Shown here piece by piece: positions 1 through 9,900 of a stretch of 21,771 nucleotides of DNA. Every line of letters begins with the position of its first letter. The first letter of the stretch is position 1. The notes below the pieces were generated by a model, which was not told the origin of the DNA, searched no databases, and worked only from the letters and a program-made list of their open reading frames with translations. The translations under genes were made by a program, and so were the position numbers. The stretch comes from Coptodactyla brooksi (lineage: Eukaryota; Arthropoda; Insecta; Coleoptera; Scarabaeidae): assembly GCA_033557675.1 (NCBI GenBank), contig JAWQRM010000520.1:1-21771 (forward strand), read 5' to 3'.

Positions 1-1000
1 TTGTCACACATATTACATCGTGCTCTTTTATTTTTACTGATTGCACAAGATGTGATCACACTGCTACTACGCTATGTTGACCTTGAATTTTCTTTATTAC
101 GGCAGTAGCTTGTTGAGCACGAGGTTTATGTTCTCTTGGCATCATATAGGGTGTTACCATCAGTTTGCCCAATTCTTCCAGAAATAGTCTTCTCTTGTAC
201 AGAACATTCTTATTCCAATCTGGATTTATTTCTCTCCATAACACAAATGCATTATAACATTATAAGCACTAACATCAAGTATATTGTAGAACAATATAAT
301 AGGCTATCGGTTGGTTTTTCTTTTGTAAATGTATATTGCAATACTTTGATCTAACGTACCAACCGCCACTTTGGTAAAGTTATAATGTAGTTAATATCAT
401 TTGTGGCTTCTTGTCGTCCTTGCTGTTTACTTCCTTATCACAGTACATTGTGCTCATGAAAATAACGTTTCTATTTTTCAGGCACATATGACAACCGTGG
501 TATCCTTGGTAAAATAAAAAAGCAGAACTACGTACCTCTTTGCTTATTGTAATCACTGAAAGTTCGGATTTATTTTTTCTAACCGTTTCTAACATTGTAA
601 GTTTTCTTTTGAGGAGAATTTCACCTAATTTTTTAACCCGAGTCCATGCGTTAGTTCTAGTCCATATTTTAATATCATATTTTACTAGCTTGCTGGGAAT
701 ATACTGTTTGAAAGTACAGCGTCTTCTGAAGCCAACAAGCTGTTCGTCAACAGTAACATTATCACCTACATTGCACAATTTTGGTATAATTTCTATCAAT
801 TTCTCCAAAAACTTTCTTATAGAGGCTAATTTGTCACTTGCTCTCCGTTATTGATGATCGACCTCATCCTCAAGACGTAACACGCGTGATAAAAAAACTT
901 TCAACGGTATCGTTGCAAGAAAAATAGGTCTACCGGCTTCTGCATCCAACAAACTTTTTGTTGGTTGCAGAAGCATCCATACACACATTTTTTGCACTAT
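1..1000 (-). mobile_element. piggyBac-family transposase relic (C-terminal two thirds, broken)
   Basis: Decayed cut-and-paste transposase of the piggyBac (DDE_Tnp_1_7) family, read on the minus strand over several frames. From upstream: GRPIFLAT and LRLEDE blocks (about 860-925), an in-frame stop near 853, then DKLASIRKFLEKLIE and VTVDEQLVGFRRRC near 715-755, which holds the first catalytic Asp (near 747), followed by KQYIPSK. The stretch that should carry the second catalytic Asp is deleted after KIWTRTNAW. Next come GTLDQS near 343-354 (third Asp position), LFYNILDVSAYN (about 270-305), and NKNVLYKRRLFLEELGKLM. The last codons at the left edge read RCNMCD, the start of the Cys-rich C-terminal domain typical of the family. 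At least two frameshifts, several stops and one catalytic deletion make it a pseudogene. The element continues beyond the left edge; its terminal repeats are not seen. The motif order is seen directly and the family call is secure. Confidence 0.88.
937..973. repeat. 17-bp inverted repeat (hairpin) inside the piggyBac relic
   Basis: The arm at 937-953 (cttctgcatccaacaaa) and the arm at 957-973 are reverse complements except for one base, with a 3-base loop. They lie in the upstream part of the piggyBac reading frame, so one arm probably replaced original coding sequence. Confidence 0.85.
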
Positions 1001-1194
1001 AGTGCAAGAAAAATAAACAATATGTTGTTTTCGCTGAATGTTACCACATTAACAGAAAAATAGGCTAGTAGGCTGTGAAAACGAAAAATGCAATACTTAG
1101 TCAAAATACTAAAACGTTTTAGTTTAATGCTAATGCCATTTAGTCGCTACTTTTCCAACTTTATTCTTGATCTTCTCAGGCGTATTGTAGTTAT

Positions 1195-1262
1195 TGTTCG
1201 TGTCTTTCGTGTTGTTCGTATTTTTCTTGTTCGGGTTGTTCGTGTTGGTGTTTGTGTTCGTT
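1195..1262. repeat. imperfect TTCGTGTTG-type short tandem repeat
   Basis: Repeated GTTCGTGTT/TTTCGTGTTG units run up to 18 bases before the likely start codon of the downstream transposase. On the plus strand it reads as a Val/Arg-rich, low-complexity leader that is not part of the transposase domain. Confidence 0.6.
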
Positions 1263-1279
1263 TTTTTCTTTCTTTCAAA

Positions 1280-2150
1280 ATGCTTTATACAAACGAAATG
1301 TTATTGGACATGGTCGAAGATTATTTTGAGTCCATGAGAAATGCTACAATTGCTTCCAGGGTACATGCACAGCAATATACTGATAGACGACACCCCAGTA
1401 AAAAAGTGATTCTTCGAGTCATTCATCGTTTGTGAACAACCGGAAACGTTCATCTTCCTGTTTACCGCAGACAACGCAGGGACCGCACCGAAGAGAACAT
1501 TATTAATGTTTTAGACTATGTGGAGCTGAATCCTCACCTAATTACCGTTCAAACCCAACCCAACTTATTATTGCATTTTTGATATTTTTTAAATGCCGTT
1601 GCTCTTTTGAACCCAAAGGCAGTTCACAAGCATCAATTTATATTCTCGCAAAGAATTAATGCTTTTCCCTCAAATCCCAGTAGTGTTCTGTGGAACGAAT
1701 TAATTGTCTCTGTCTTGTTCCAGGTTACACCCATATGATTTAGTCCTGCACCAGGCACTGGCCATTGAGGATTTTGATCGAAGACTAGAACATTGCCACT
1801 GGCTTTTAGGCATGATGGTAGACTATCAGTAAATTCTTTCACGAATATTGTGAACAGATGAGGCTACATTTCATAGTAATGGAGGTGTGAATCTTCATAA
1901 TATCCAGTATTGGTCCAGAACTAATTCGCACTGGACGCAAGAAATCCTACGAGGGCGAATTATCGGTCCTTTCTTTTTTAATAACTAACTTAGTGATGAA
2001 AATTACCTAGAGTTTTTGAGAGGAATTGCCGATTTTGTTAGAGGAAGTGCCTCTTGGAATTCGACAACAGCTCAGCTCGTGGTAAATGTGCGAGAGTTTT
2101 TGGACACCAACTACCCTGGTAGACGGATAGAACTGGCAGGCATATATTTT
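1280..2150 (+). mobile_element. Tc3-like (DUF4817-type) transposase relic, copy 1
   Basis: Pseudogene of a mariner-superfamily transposase of the insect type whose N-terminus matches the DUF4817 helix-turn-helix region. The likely start is the ATG at 1280 (MLYTNEMLLDMV), just after the simple repeat. The N-terminal part reads through SRVHAQQYTDRRHPSKKV, hits a stop at 1433-1435, then resumes with TTGNVHLPVYRRQRRDRTEE and LDYVELNPHL. The middle shows LHPYDLVLHQALAIEDFDRR and EHCHWLLGMM (about 1724-1820). The catalytic core has TDEATFHSNGGVNLHN (about 1856-1904), which includes the first catalytic Asp, and RGRIIGPFFF near 1950-1980. The block expected between NSHWTQ and the GPFFF motif is deleted. 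The copy fades after LDTNYPGRRIELAG near 2140, before the last acidic motif. No terminal repeats were identified. The opposite-strand ORF at 1633-1842 is a shadow. Confidence 0.85.
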
Positions 2151-2349
2151 TATGGTACAATATATTATATTACGTAATTCACTATCCCCATCTACGATAA
2201 CAAAAAAGTTTGTAACATTTAATATCTGAATATAAATTCATATTTCGAACCTACAATTTTGTAGTTTATATACTACAATAGAAGTTATTTTAATAAGTAT
2301 TAATTGTATAATATGTACAAATTTTAACACCATTGTGTTTGTCATTATT
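2151..2349. other. AT-rich stretch, no gene seen
   Basis: AT-rich DNA between the Tc3-like relic and the retroelement-like tail. It holds a small perfect palindrome, CTACAA-tt-TTGTAG, at 2251-2264. No coding signal was recognised on either strand. Confidence 0.5.
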
Positions 2350-2440
2350 CTGCTAAGGATGGCAGTAAAGAGCCGAAACCAGCAAAGCTGAATATAAAAA
2401 TTTTAAACAAGCCAGGAGAGTATTATTATTATTATTATTT
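2350..2440 (+). mobile_element. retroelement-like 3' tail with hammerhead-like core and (ATT)n
   Basis: The stretch from 2350 reads ctgctaagg, then GGC (2361-2363), a loop, GCC (2372-2374) and gaaac. This order resembles a decayed hammerhead-ribozyme core (CUGAUGA - stem II - GAAA). A second small stem, CAGC-aaa-GCTG, follows at 2380-2390, then a TAT/ATT microsatellite at 2421-2439. An (ATT)n end is common at the 3' ends of non-LTR and Penelope-like retroelements. No protein-coding part is attached, so the parent element is unknown. The microsatellite is certain; the rest is inference. Confidence 0.35.
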
Positions 2441-3234
2441 AACATTAACAAATATTATGTATTCCGTTTAGTGCGTGTATAGTTCAATATTTTGCTGATC
2501 CTAAATAAACGTTCTTAAAATACTCTCATATTTATGTGAGATTAACTTCTATGTCTTTATTAATCAATTATGAAGTTTGCTTCTATCAATTTATGCATTC
2601 TTATTTCTTTGATTTCTTACTATGTTCTTGAAATTCTTCCATTCTCCTTTTAGCTTCAGATTTGTCTCTCATAAATTTATCAATGACCATTTAAGTATAT
2701 AAACATATTATAATTATAACCCTAAATTATGAATCTATATACTAATGCTAGAAAATTAGGAAGGAGTCGCATATCTACCATCACCCGACTTTTTCAGAAG
2801 TGTCGTTAACGCCACGCATAAACGTCAATAAGGACGAAAAGGAAAAACAAACTGTACGTGGAGGTTCTGCCTACTGTCTCCGGTAAGTAAACAATAAAAT
2901 GTAAAGCCGAACCCATGTTAAAACAACTAAACATGTCCCGAGCGTTGCAACTGCTAGCCAGTTTTGATTTACGGCGACCGGCCGAGTTTATATTCAGGGT
3001 GTTTATTGTGGAAACGCGAACACGAAACGAAAAGTAGGACCGGCTTTACACGTGTTAATAACTGCGCCCGGTCGTGTTGTTTATTGGCTCGGCAATCAAA
3101 TGTAGTGTTTGCGTTTCGTATAACGTTTGCATTTTTTTTGCAGACGTTTATTACCGTATCGTTTATCACGCTCTCGATCAAAACCACTTTGCAATGAGAA
3201 GTTAAAAATAGATATTTTGATATTTTAACATTTA
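2441..3234. other. non-coding stretch with a GC-richer block at about 2770-3120
   Basis: No gene recognised. The block at 2770-3120 is clearly less AT-rich than its surroundings and has many CpG. It contains a strong donor-like site (ctccg|gtaagtaa near 2882) and a TIR-like start, tattcagggtgtttattg, at about 2992-3009. That start resembles the TATACAGGGTGT ends of some insect Tc/mariner-type elements, but no partner end was found. The minus-strand open frame across 2969-3200 is a run-on from the mariner relic and shows no family motif. Confidence 0.35.
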
Positions 3235-3760
3235 AAGAACTTGTATTTTGTAAAACTTCTGAGCCTAGCTGGCAAAAAACTGATCCAACAGTCAAAAAGT
3301 GATTTTTGACTGTTTCCTTTGAAGTAAAGCGTTGTCTGTCCAAAAAGCTTTGTAGAGAGCGAAACGAGTAATAATCAGAAGATGCCAGATCTGAGGAATA
3401 TGATAGGTTCGGTACTACATCCCATCCAAGCTGCAAAAAGCTTTTGGCGAGTTACCAAAATGGTATGCGGTCTGGCATAATCTTGGTTGAACACTGTACT
3501 TCTTCTATTGATCAATTCTGGCCTTTTCTGTTTGCAAAAAATCGTGCAATTTGTCCAGTTAATGACAGTACACTTTAGAATTGATCGTGGTATTCACCCA
3601 AAAATTTTGAAAAGAGCTCCTAAAAATTTTGAAAATATATATATATATATATACATATTCTCCATAGACATCGACTAATTCTTTTCTCGCTTGAACGGCA
3701 TTTTTTCCTTTTTTGTAATAGAAAAGCAAAATGTGCTGAAAATGCTGTTTGATTCTCCAT
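3235..3760 (-). mobile_element. internally deleted mariner transposase relic
   Basis: Minus-strand mariner pseudogene. The start codon at 3758-3760 gives MENQ, then a one-base frameshift leads into QHFQHILLFYYKKGKNAVQA and RKELVDVYGEYV, the mariner N-terminal helix-turn-helix. The reading then runs into an (AT)n tract at 3635-3653 and resumes far into the catalytic domain with TTINSKVYCH and LDKLHDFLQTEKARID. So roughly half of the transposase, including the first catalytic Asp, is missing. The C-terminal part keeps VFNQDYARPHTILVTRQKLF (second Asp; about 3430-3495) and, after a frameshift, LGWDVV and SYSSDLASSDYYSFRSLQ (third Asp region; about 3360-3410). Frameshifted remains of DQFFAS and KFYK follow to about 3240. 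Terminal repeats were not identified. The same family occurs again at 20816-20915. Confidence 0.88.
3601..3653. repeat. 13-bp direct repeat and (AT)n tract at the mariner deletion junction
   Basis: The 13-mer aaaattttgaaaa occurs at 3601-3613 and again at 3623-3635, directly followed by an alternating AT run at 3635-3653. This marks the point where the mariner reading frame jumps from N-terminal to C-terminal sequence. Confidence 0.75.
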
Positions 3761-3839
3761 GTTCTATAACGCACAAAAAGAAAAAAATTGTACAGAACCA
3801 AACATAATATTTTCACGCGTGAACTTTGCAATGTCAGCT

Positions 3840-4890
3840 GTCAGAATATATAATGCATATACGGTTTAGAATGAAGTTGGCTAGTTAAATACAACTAACG
3901 CCTTTACTGCGAAGAAAACGAAATTATTTTCCGAACAATCCAATTTGTAATAAGAAAATAAAACCAATTTTCATTTGCAATAGGATAATATTAACATATT
4001 TTTAAGCGGAAAGCTGTTTTTAATGTATTACAATTATGGATATTAGAGTATGAGATAAGCTTTTGTATGTATTAATATTAGTGCCTATACGATTATCTCA
4101 AATTATGTCAATTTGAAACACCGTGTCATATAATCATGCCTTGACCCAAGGCAAGATTATTAAACTTCATAATAAACTGAACGACGCGATTCAATATGGA
4201 ATGATCTTTCCGAACGTTTAATTAAATACTTCAGGATGTTATTAAGTTTATTACAAATTACTTGTATTATGTCGTCATAATTAAATTGATGGCATAGGAT
4301 ATTCGCATACATTTTCTTATGATGTGTTATTAATAATACGTTTTCCCCAACATAATTGTCACTTAAAGAATCCTCTCAAATCTTATAATTTATTGTCCTC
4401 TTATGTATCGTTAATATTGAATATTATATCACGATATCTTTATGTTTACATCCTCGAATGAATGCCTGGAAGACAGTATATAATTTCTAATAACATTTAT
4501 ACAAAGGTTATTATGAGGTTTAAGATTTGTTGACAATCGTTTAACTGTGGATTTCCATTATGACGGTAAGAATGCATGTCCTTGAATTTTATATATTTGA
4601 ATTCTCAGAGGCTCTTCAAGTTCTTAAGGTATTGTGACTTATTAAACTGATTGTTTCGACATTTGTATAGCATTCGAAGTAAAACTTTAAAATCAAATGC
4701 ATATTTAAATTTATCTTTCTTTATACTCGCCCTAAAAAATTTCGTTACACCATTTACACAATCTTAAATATAAAAGTAAAAAAAAACATCTTAAGCCACC
4801 TTAAATTAGCTGAGAAGAAAAGGCAAATACACAGGATGACTTTCGTACTTTCGAATGCACCCAAGCTCATTGACGGTAAAAATTGTGTTA
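3840..4890. other. AT-rich non-coding stretch
   Basis: Very AT-rich DNA between the two mariner relics. I see no coding motifs, RNA genes or long repeats. The minus-strand open frame at 4754-5023 is antisense to the following mariner and carries no motif of its own. Confidence 0.5.
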
Positions 4891-5803
4891 ATGTCGTAAA
4901 ATCATAATAGAACAAGAAGCAAATATTAAATTTTGTTTTAAACTGGGAAAAAATATGCTGAGACTTACGAATTGATGAAAAAAAAAATTGTGCTGAATTG
5001 GTAGAAAAAATTCGTGAAATCATTGCTATTAACGGAAATTTTACTGTGAGAATGTTGGCTGAAGAATTAAAAACAAATAGAGAAACTGTTCGTCAAATTT
5101 GACTCGACATTTGGGAAAAACGAAAGTTTGTGCACATTTTGTTTCACATGCTTTAAATCACGACCAAAAACTTGCTCGTGGAGAGCTTTGTAAAGACCTC
5201 ATTGAAACTGCTGAAAGTGATCCAGCTCTTCTTGATTCAATCATAACTGGTGATGAAACATGGTGCATTAAATATGATTCAGAAACTAAGCATCCATGTG
5301 CAGAATAGAAGTCGAAAGGCGAGCCAAAACCAAAAAAAAATGCGTTTTCAGAAGTCAAGAATCAAGACAATGTTGATTGCTTTTTATGATTCACAAGGGA
5401 TTGACCACAAGGAATTAGTTCTACAAGGTAAAACTGTCAATGGAGAATATTTTTTTGCAGTTTTACTTCAAGAACTGTAAAACAGCCGTTTTTATTGCAT
5501 GATAATGCAAACGTTAAGAGTTCGTGAATTATCGACTAAAAAAATACCTGTATCATTGACCACCCACCTGGTATTCGCCTGATATATTTTCTTTGCCTAA
5601 ACTTTTTGGTCACCGTGTGACTATTTTCTTTTCTCTAAACTGAAAATTGCGATGAAAGGATAGTTTGATGATGATATTTCAGCCATTCAAGCAGCTGTGA
5701 CGCAGGTACTAAAGGCCATTTCTAAGGATGACAGACAAAAATCTATGCTTGCATTGTTCATCGTGTATTGAGTTAAATGGAACCTATTTTGAATAAAGAA
5801 TAA
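4891..5803 (+). mobile_element. mariner transposase relic, a second subfamily
   Basis: Near-full-span mariner pseudogene on the plus strand. The ATG at 4891 gives MS, then a frameshift leads into EQEANIKFCFKLGK and YAETYELM, the N-terminal part of mariner transposases. About 30-40 codons of the linker are lost at the A-run near 4980. The second helix-turn-helix follows: VEKIREIIAINGNFTVRMLA and EELKTNRETVRQI (about 5003-5098). The catalytic domain has KVCAHFVSHALNHDQKLARG, then TGDETWCIKYDSETK (about 5247-5290) with the first catalytic Asp, a stop after CAE, and IKTMLIAFYDSQGIDHKELV. HDNANVKSS near 5500 is the second Asp motif. The third acidic motif is scrambled after HPPGIR. The C-terminus keeps FDDDISAIQAAVTQVLKA and LNKE, with a stop at 5801-5803. 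At least three frameshifts make it dead. It is clearly different from the mariner at 3235-3760. Confidence 0.88.
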
Positions 5804-5882
5804 CTTTTCAACATAATTCAATGTGTGTTTTTTTGTATATCTAAAAATTCTCGTTATTTAATTGTCATACTGTGTTACTGAC

Positions 5883-5923
5883 TTAACCTCTTAAGCCCAT
5901 CCACGTGAGTGGGTATTTTTATT
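5883..5923 (+). mobile_element. possible solo piggyBac-like terminal repeat
   Basis: ttaacctcttaagcccatcc followed by acgtgagtgggtattttt resembles the ends of many insect piggyBac-like elements, which start at a TTAA with a CCC-rich, CACGTGGG-containing repeat followed by a T-run. No matching opposite end or transposase is seen nearby. This is pattern recall, not alignment. Confidence 0.3.
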
Positions 5924-7080
5924 ATGTCCTATAATTAATAAATAAAGACATCAGTAGACCATAACCGGTTTTGGTAACGCAAGTGTATACTTAACCCCAG
6001 GTTACAAGTCAACATCAGACCGATAATGACTCTATCACAAAGATATCGTTGGTTTAGATATTAAAGAATGAACAATACAGCTCAGAGTCAGTTTCAAATT
6101 TTTATTAAATAATTTTCAAAATAAATATAGCAACTCTGATATTTTTTGGTAGGAATTTGTCTTGGATCTTGCTATTGGCATGACTAGCTAAGACTTTAAA
6201 AATATATGTTTGTATTATATCGTCAAAACTATAAGTATACCTATTGAAATCTGTTACGAATAAACATATTATTTTTTTTCTCATTTTTCACAATCAGAAT
6301 GACAGAAACAGAGGACACATTAGGCGAATGAAATGTCCTTTGATTTAATCATTCTTTAAGTAAAACATAATCATTTGTTAATACGAAAGATAATCAAATT
6401 GTAATATTGAATGGTAAAAAATGCTTTTAATAAGTCACAATTTAACTTCCTTCTTGTACTAGAAATTTTATACGATACGAGTACTAATTTAATTTAATAA
6501 CGTAAAATTAGACTGTAATTTTAATATCTCTATGTGATGCAAAATATACAACCAAATCAAAATATGTCAAACTAATTGATGTCCCGATCTACAAAATAAG
6601 GTCAACTTTCAATGATCTATCAACGTAAATGGTACAATTGGAATTGTATGCAGCGCATATAATCTCATATCTACTGTTGTGACTGAACTATTGTTTTATT
6701 GTTAGTAAGTACTAATAAATGATGAATAAACGACCTTTGTGTTACAATTAGACCTGAGCTATTTATAAATCAAATGGCGCCCAATTGATAGTCAATGTTT
6801 GCGGTTACAAATTCGCAAAGATGTATGGCAACTGTAATTGCCACTATTAGCACGTCATGGCTTCGTGTAAATAAAAATAGAAAGCAAAACTCATGGATAG
6901 ACCATTAATCATGATGATCGATGTAATTTTTCAAACAAAACATCGAAACTTGTGACATAGACCGCTCAAACCGCTAATTATCAAGAGAGAGATACAAGTT
7001 AACGGCAATTCCCACAATTCAAATTGCACAATAGAGGACGGGATGAATAGAAAACCCAAATGCATCATCGTTAATACCCA
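5924..7080. other. AT-rich non-coding stretch
   Basis: No gene or element recognised. Base composition becomes slightly less AT-rich from about 6780. A small hairpin, GGCAA/TTGCC, lies at 6827-6842. The open frames here have no family motifs. Confidence 0.45.
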
Positions 7081-7087
7081 GTCACAT

Positions 7088-7252
7088 TCAGATGTGCACA
7101 TTGATGCCACCATCTTCGACGTAAATCTCAATTCCATCGCCAACAAAACGCCACAGCACGCCATACGTATCCCCTAAGAAGAAACGATCGTTAAGTTTCT
7201 TATTAACTTCATTCAAATGCAAAATATCGTATAAATCGTAGCTGGTATCCAT
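7088..7252 (-). CDS. small hypothetical ORF, 54 codons, good start context
   Basis: Unrecognised minus-strand ORF starting at the ATG at 7250-7252 and ending at the TGA at 7088-7090. The start context, ggcgaaaATGG, is a strong animal initiation context, and the frame stays open upstream to at least 7291. The protein begins MDTSYDLYDILHLNEVNKKL and continues with FFLGDTYGVLWRFVGDGIEI, a balanced, acidic, globular-looking composition unlike the Leu/Phe/Ile-rich chance ORFs around it. There is no signal peptide, membrane segment or known motif. Just upstream lie a perfect CRE palindrome, TGACGTCA (7283-7290), and CTGGCGCCAG (7337-7346), in a locally less AT-rich block. It could be a first coding exon, a small gene, an old insertion or chance. 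I do not assign a function. Confidence 0.28.
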   Translation of the reverse strand: MDTSYDLYDILHLNEVNKKLNDRFFLGDTYGVLWRFVGDGIEIYVEDGGINVHI

Positions 7253-7282
7253 TTTCGCCGCTATGCGAGAAGGAAAATTTAC

Positions 7283-7290
7283 TGACGTCA
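7283..7290. promoter_or_regulatory. CRE-like palindrome TGACGTCA
   Basis: A perfect 8-bp CRE (CREB/ATF-type) site, 31 bases upstream of the ORF start at 7252. A second GACGTC core occurs at 7318-7323. Presence is certain; function is inferred only from position. Confidence 0.35.
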
Positions 7291-7349
7291 CTCCTTCTAT
7301 GTCGATGAATAGAATAAGACGTCAGAAGAAACAGGGCTGGCGCCAGATC

Positions 7350-8740
7350 ACCAAAAAGCTTCATATACATATTTTTCTAATGACATAACGTAATTATCGA
7401 TGTCGCTGTTGTTTGATCTGAATAAATTGATAACAATGTTGAAAAAATTCTGTTTTACCAGAACCTAAGGTATTTTAGATTAATACTGATTGAGGACAAT
7501 AATAATTGATTGGCTTTTAAGTATTTGGAGTGTTGTGTCTTTAATGCATATATCATGATCATTTTTAACGCTATAATTTTATTTTTTAGTCTTCCTGTTT
7601 GTTTAGTAAGTAAATTTAGTATATAGACTTTGTAATCAATGATATTTCCAAATATCATTTAATAAACCAAATCTTATTTCCAAATAAACACATCTTTGCA
7701 GGAAATATTATACGATATTAGATGAAGAGATAGCTATTATCATACGACAACAATAAATACGTAATGAGTCGGCGATTTCTTAAACAAAAGAAACGGCTTA
7801 ACCACAAGTCACCAGCTATGCGTCACTATTTAGATTATTTCACGTTTCAATTCTCGTATCTCAACATTCTTTCAGTTTTAGTCCAGGGCCATCCCAACCA
7901 CACGCTAACCTGAATTCGAACGAAATGTGAACTAATTGGTGGAAAATTTATAGTTAATTAGATTACGTGTGCAGTGAATGTTGCAACATGAGTCTACAGA
8001 AGAGCATACTAATTTTTTAATGTTTTCTACTAACAGTTGCTGACGTATTAAAATCTCCATTTGTCAAACAATACTCCTTTTTCACAAAATTCCCAAGGAA
8101 TTATCTTAATCGAGTGCAATTTTACGGTGGTTTTTAAGATCGTATAGTGTTCAAACGAAATTTCACAAGATGAGGAGTATTATTTGCATTAACTGTGGTT
8201 GTGCAACGGTTATCATATTAACATGATGAACATTCTGAACAAATATCTCTGCAAAACACCACTTACAACTTGCACCAATTTTGTTTACGTGCTATGATTG
8301 GGAATAGTACGTTATAGAATATACTATCAAGTATAATACAGCATATAGTATATACTATGTAGTGTAATAGTATACTACATAGTATGATTGAGAATTTATA
8401 TAAATATAATTACGGATAATTGGGAATTTACCAACTCTAGGTGTCCCAAAACTAATCGAGATACTGTTCATAAGAAATAAATTTCAAACGTAAGCTGGTT
8501 AAAGCCAAGTTGTCAAATTCAGATTCCGATGAATTCTTTTTTTGTTTAGACTATTTAATCAACTAATTTCATACACTGATTTGGAAAAGCTTCATTCCTG
8601 TATACAATATTACTAACGATGGAAGCAGATATATGGACTGCATTCTCAGTATACGATGGGTGCACCGGTTAAATTTAGCCCTCCGATTGTATTCAGACAG
8701 TCTGAGAGTATACGTTATTTAACGAATGTTCTGAACTTAA
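7350..8740. other. AT-rich non-coding stretch
   Basis: No coding motif recognised on either strand. It contains the palindromic tatacta cluster near 8341-8390, listed separately, and a short palindrome, TCAGAC-a-GTCTGA, at 8693-8705. Confidence 0.45.
8352..8385. repeat. AT-rich 12-bp inverted repeat in a tatacta cluster
   Basis: atactatgtagt at 8352-8363 is the exact reverse complement of actacatagtat at 8374-8385, with a 10-base loop. More atagtata/tatacta units sit just to the left (8320-8350), so the whole patch can fold in several ways. Confidence 0.75.
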
Positions 8741-8763
8741 AGTACATATTCTGATATCTAAGT

Positions 8764-8984
8764 TTGGTGAATCGGCAACGGCTTGGGAATGTTTGTCTTT
8801 ACAATTGCTGGAAGGGTTTCTATTATCAAGCTTTCAAAAATCGTCCAATTCCATCGCAGCTAATGGATATTGCCTTAGATTTTATTCGAAATGGTGGGTT
8901 CTATTACAGTTTGTTGCCATTCTTGCCAATGCTAACGTTGGCATAAATGATGTTATTAAGGAACATTTTGAAATGCAATAAATC
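8764..8984 (+). other. overlapping open frames, unrecognised
   Basis: Two plus-strand frames stay open over about 60 codons in the same place: one contains NRPIPSQLMDIALDFIRNGG, the other LRFYSKWWVLLQFVAILANA. Neither matches a family I know, and both cannot be real. The composition is slightly less AT-rich than the flanks. It may be a remnant of an old coding sequence or chance. Confidence 0.2.
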
Positions 8985-9139
8985 TCGTAACGTATTATAA
9001 ATACGCATTGTTGACCTCAGTAAAATGATGGTTTCCCTAGAGGATATTTTTCATGGATGACAACAGAAATGCCAACAAATATTTCGAATTTGTCAGTTAG
9101 AGTGCAACTTGTATTACCTACAAAGGTCTAATTTTCGGT

Positions 9140-9900
9140 TAGGTTTGTTTTGGCATTGCTACTGTACGTTTGTGCCTTAATACCAGTCTCAAAAGCTTGG
9201 AATATTCTTTGCCTTTACCTGATACGATAGACAAAATGCAACAAACGTTCTGAACTACCTGTATCCGCATCTCGTTAGCTTTATGCCAACAAGAATGATA
9301 TTTACCCCTCACAATCAAAAGTGGAGAAGACCAATGAATCAGAAAGGTTCGATCGTAGTTGCTGATTCAAAACATATTTATTGGTGAATAATAGTTTTAA
9401 TGTGGAATTTGAACACTGAAGAAGTTCACGAATACATTTTTTGATTAGAATCCAGATTGCGTGCACTCTCGGTAAATGAAATGTTATTATAATTAACATA
9501 AATAAGCAAATTACCTTTTACAAGGTTGCATATGACACTATTCTCAAAAACCATAAACGAAAGCTTTGAGTCATTACTTCTAAGACAACGTACAGCAGCA
9601 CCGTCAATAGGTGGTGTTAGTTCGGTATTAATTTCATCTTTCGCGTACATGTATGCAGAACAATGTTGCAGGACATTACGTAGTCGACTGTCTAAAATAG
9701 TAGTGGGCTTAGAATAGCATCTTGAGTCACTCCAGACATAACAAGCGCTCGAATAGACATTTCAAAGAAGTTATTTGAGTAAGATTTAAACAAACTAATA
9801 GCTACGTCGTAAATACAATGAAAAACGATATTGACAAGAGCGTGGTGTGATGTAATGTTTTGAAAGCTTTGACAAAAATCAAGAAGATGAATCCTAATTA
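9140..9900 (-). mobile_element. CR1/jockey-type LINE reverse transcriptase relic
   Basis: Minus-strand remnant of a non-LTR retrotransposon reverse transcriptase, read through several frameshifts. In order: LLDFCQSFQNITSHHALVNI (about 9840-9895), which matches the DFSKAFD block of LINE RTs; AISLFKSY; SGVTQDAILSPLLF near 9690-9735, which corresponds to the SGVPQG...GPLLF block; then RNVLQHCSAYMYAKDE near 9630-9680, where the catalytic YADD box has become YAKD; and ELTPPIDGAAVRCL. Further on, SFTESARNLDSN corresponds to the ARNLG block. LRSNLSDSLVFSTFDC and, after a frameshift, KANEMRIQVVQNVCCIL (about 9250-9290) match the thumb region in which LINEs carry a vQNac motif. No endonuclease domain or 3' tail was found. 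The subgroup assignment within CR1/jockey is tentative. The loss of an Asp in the catalytic box and the frameshifts show that it is inactive. Confidence 0.78.

Noticed and set aside
1633..1842. Minus-strand ORF of 69 codons
   Set aside because: It is antisense to the clear plus-strand transposase blocks (LHPYDL, FDRRLEHCHW).
2969..3200. Minus-strand continuation of the mariner frame
   Set aside because: After the mariner C-terminus the frame shows no family motif and runs into a differently composed block.
9522..9697. Apparent internal exon with good acceptor and donor sites on the minus strand
   Set aside because: The encoded residues align with the LINE reverse transcriptase (HCSAYMYAKDE, TPPIDGAAVR), so the splice-like sites are coincidental.
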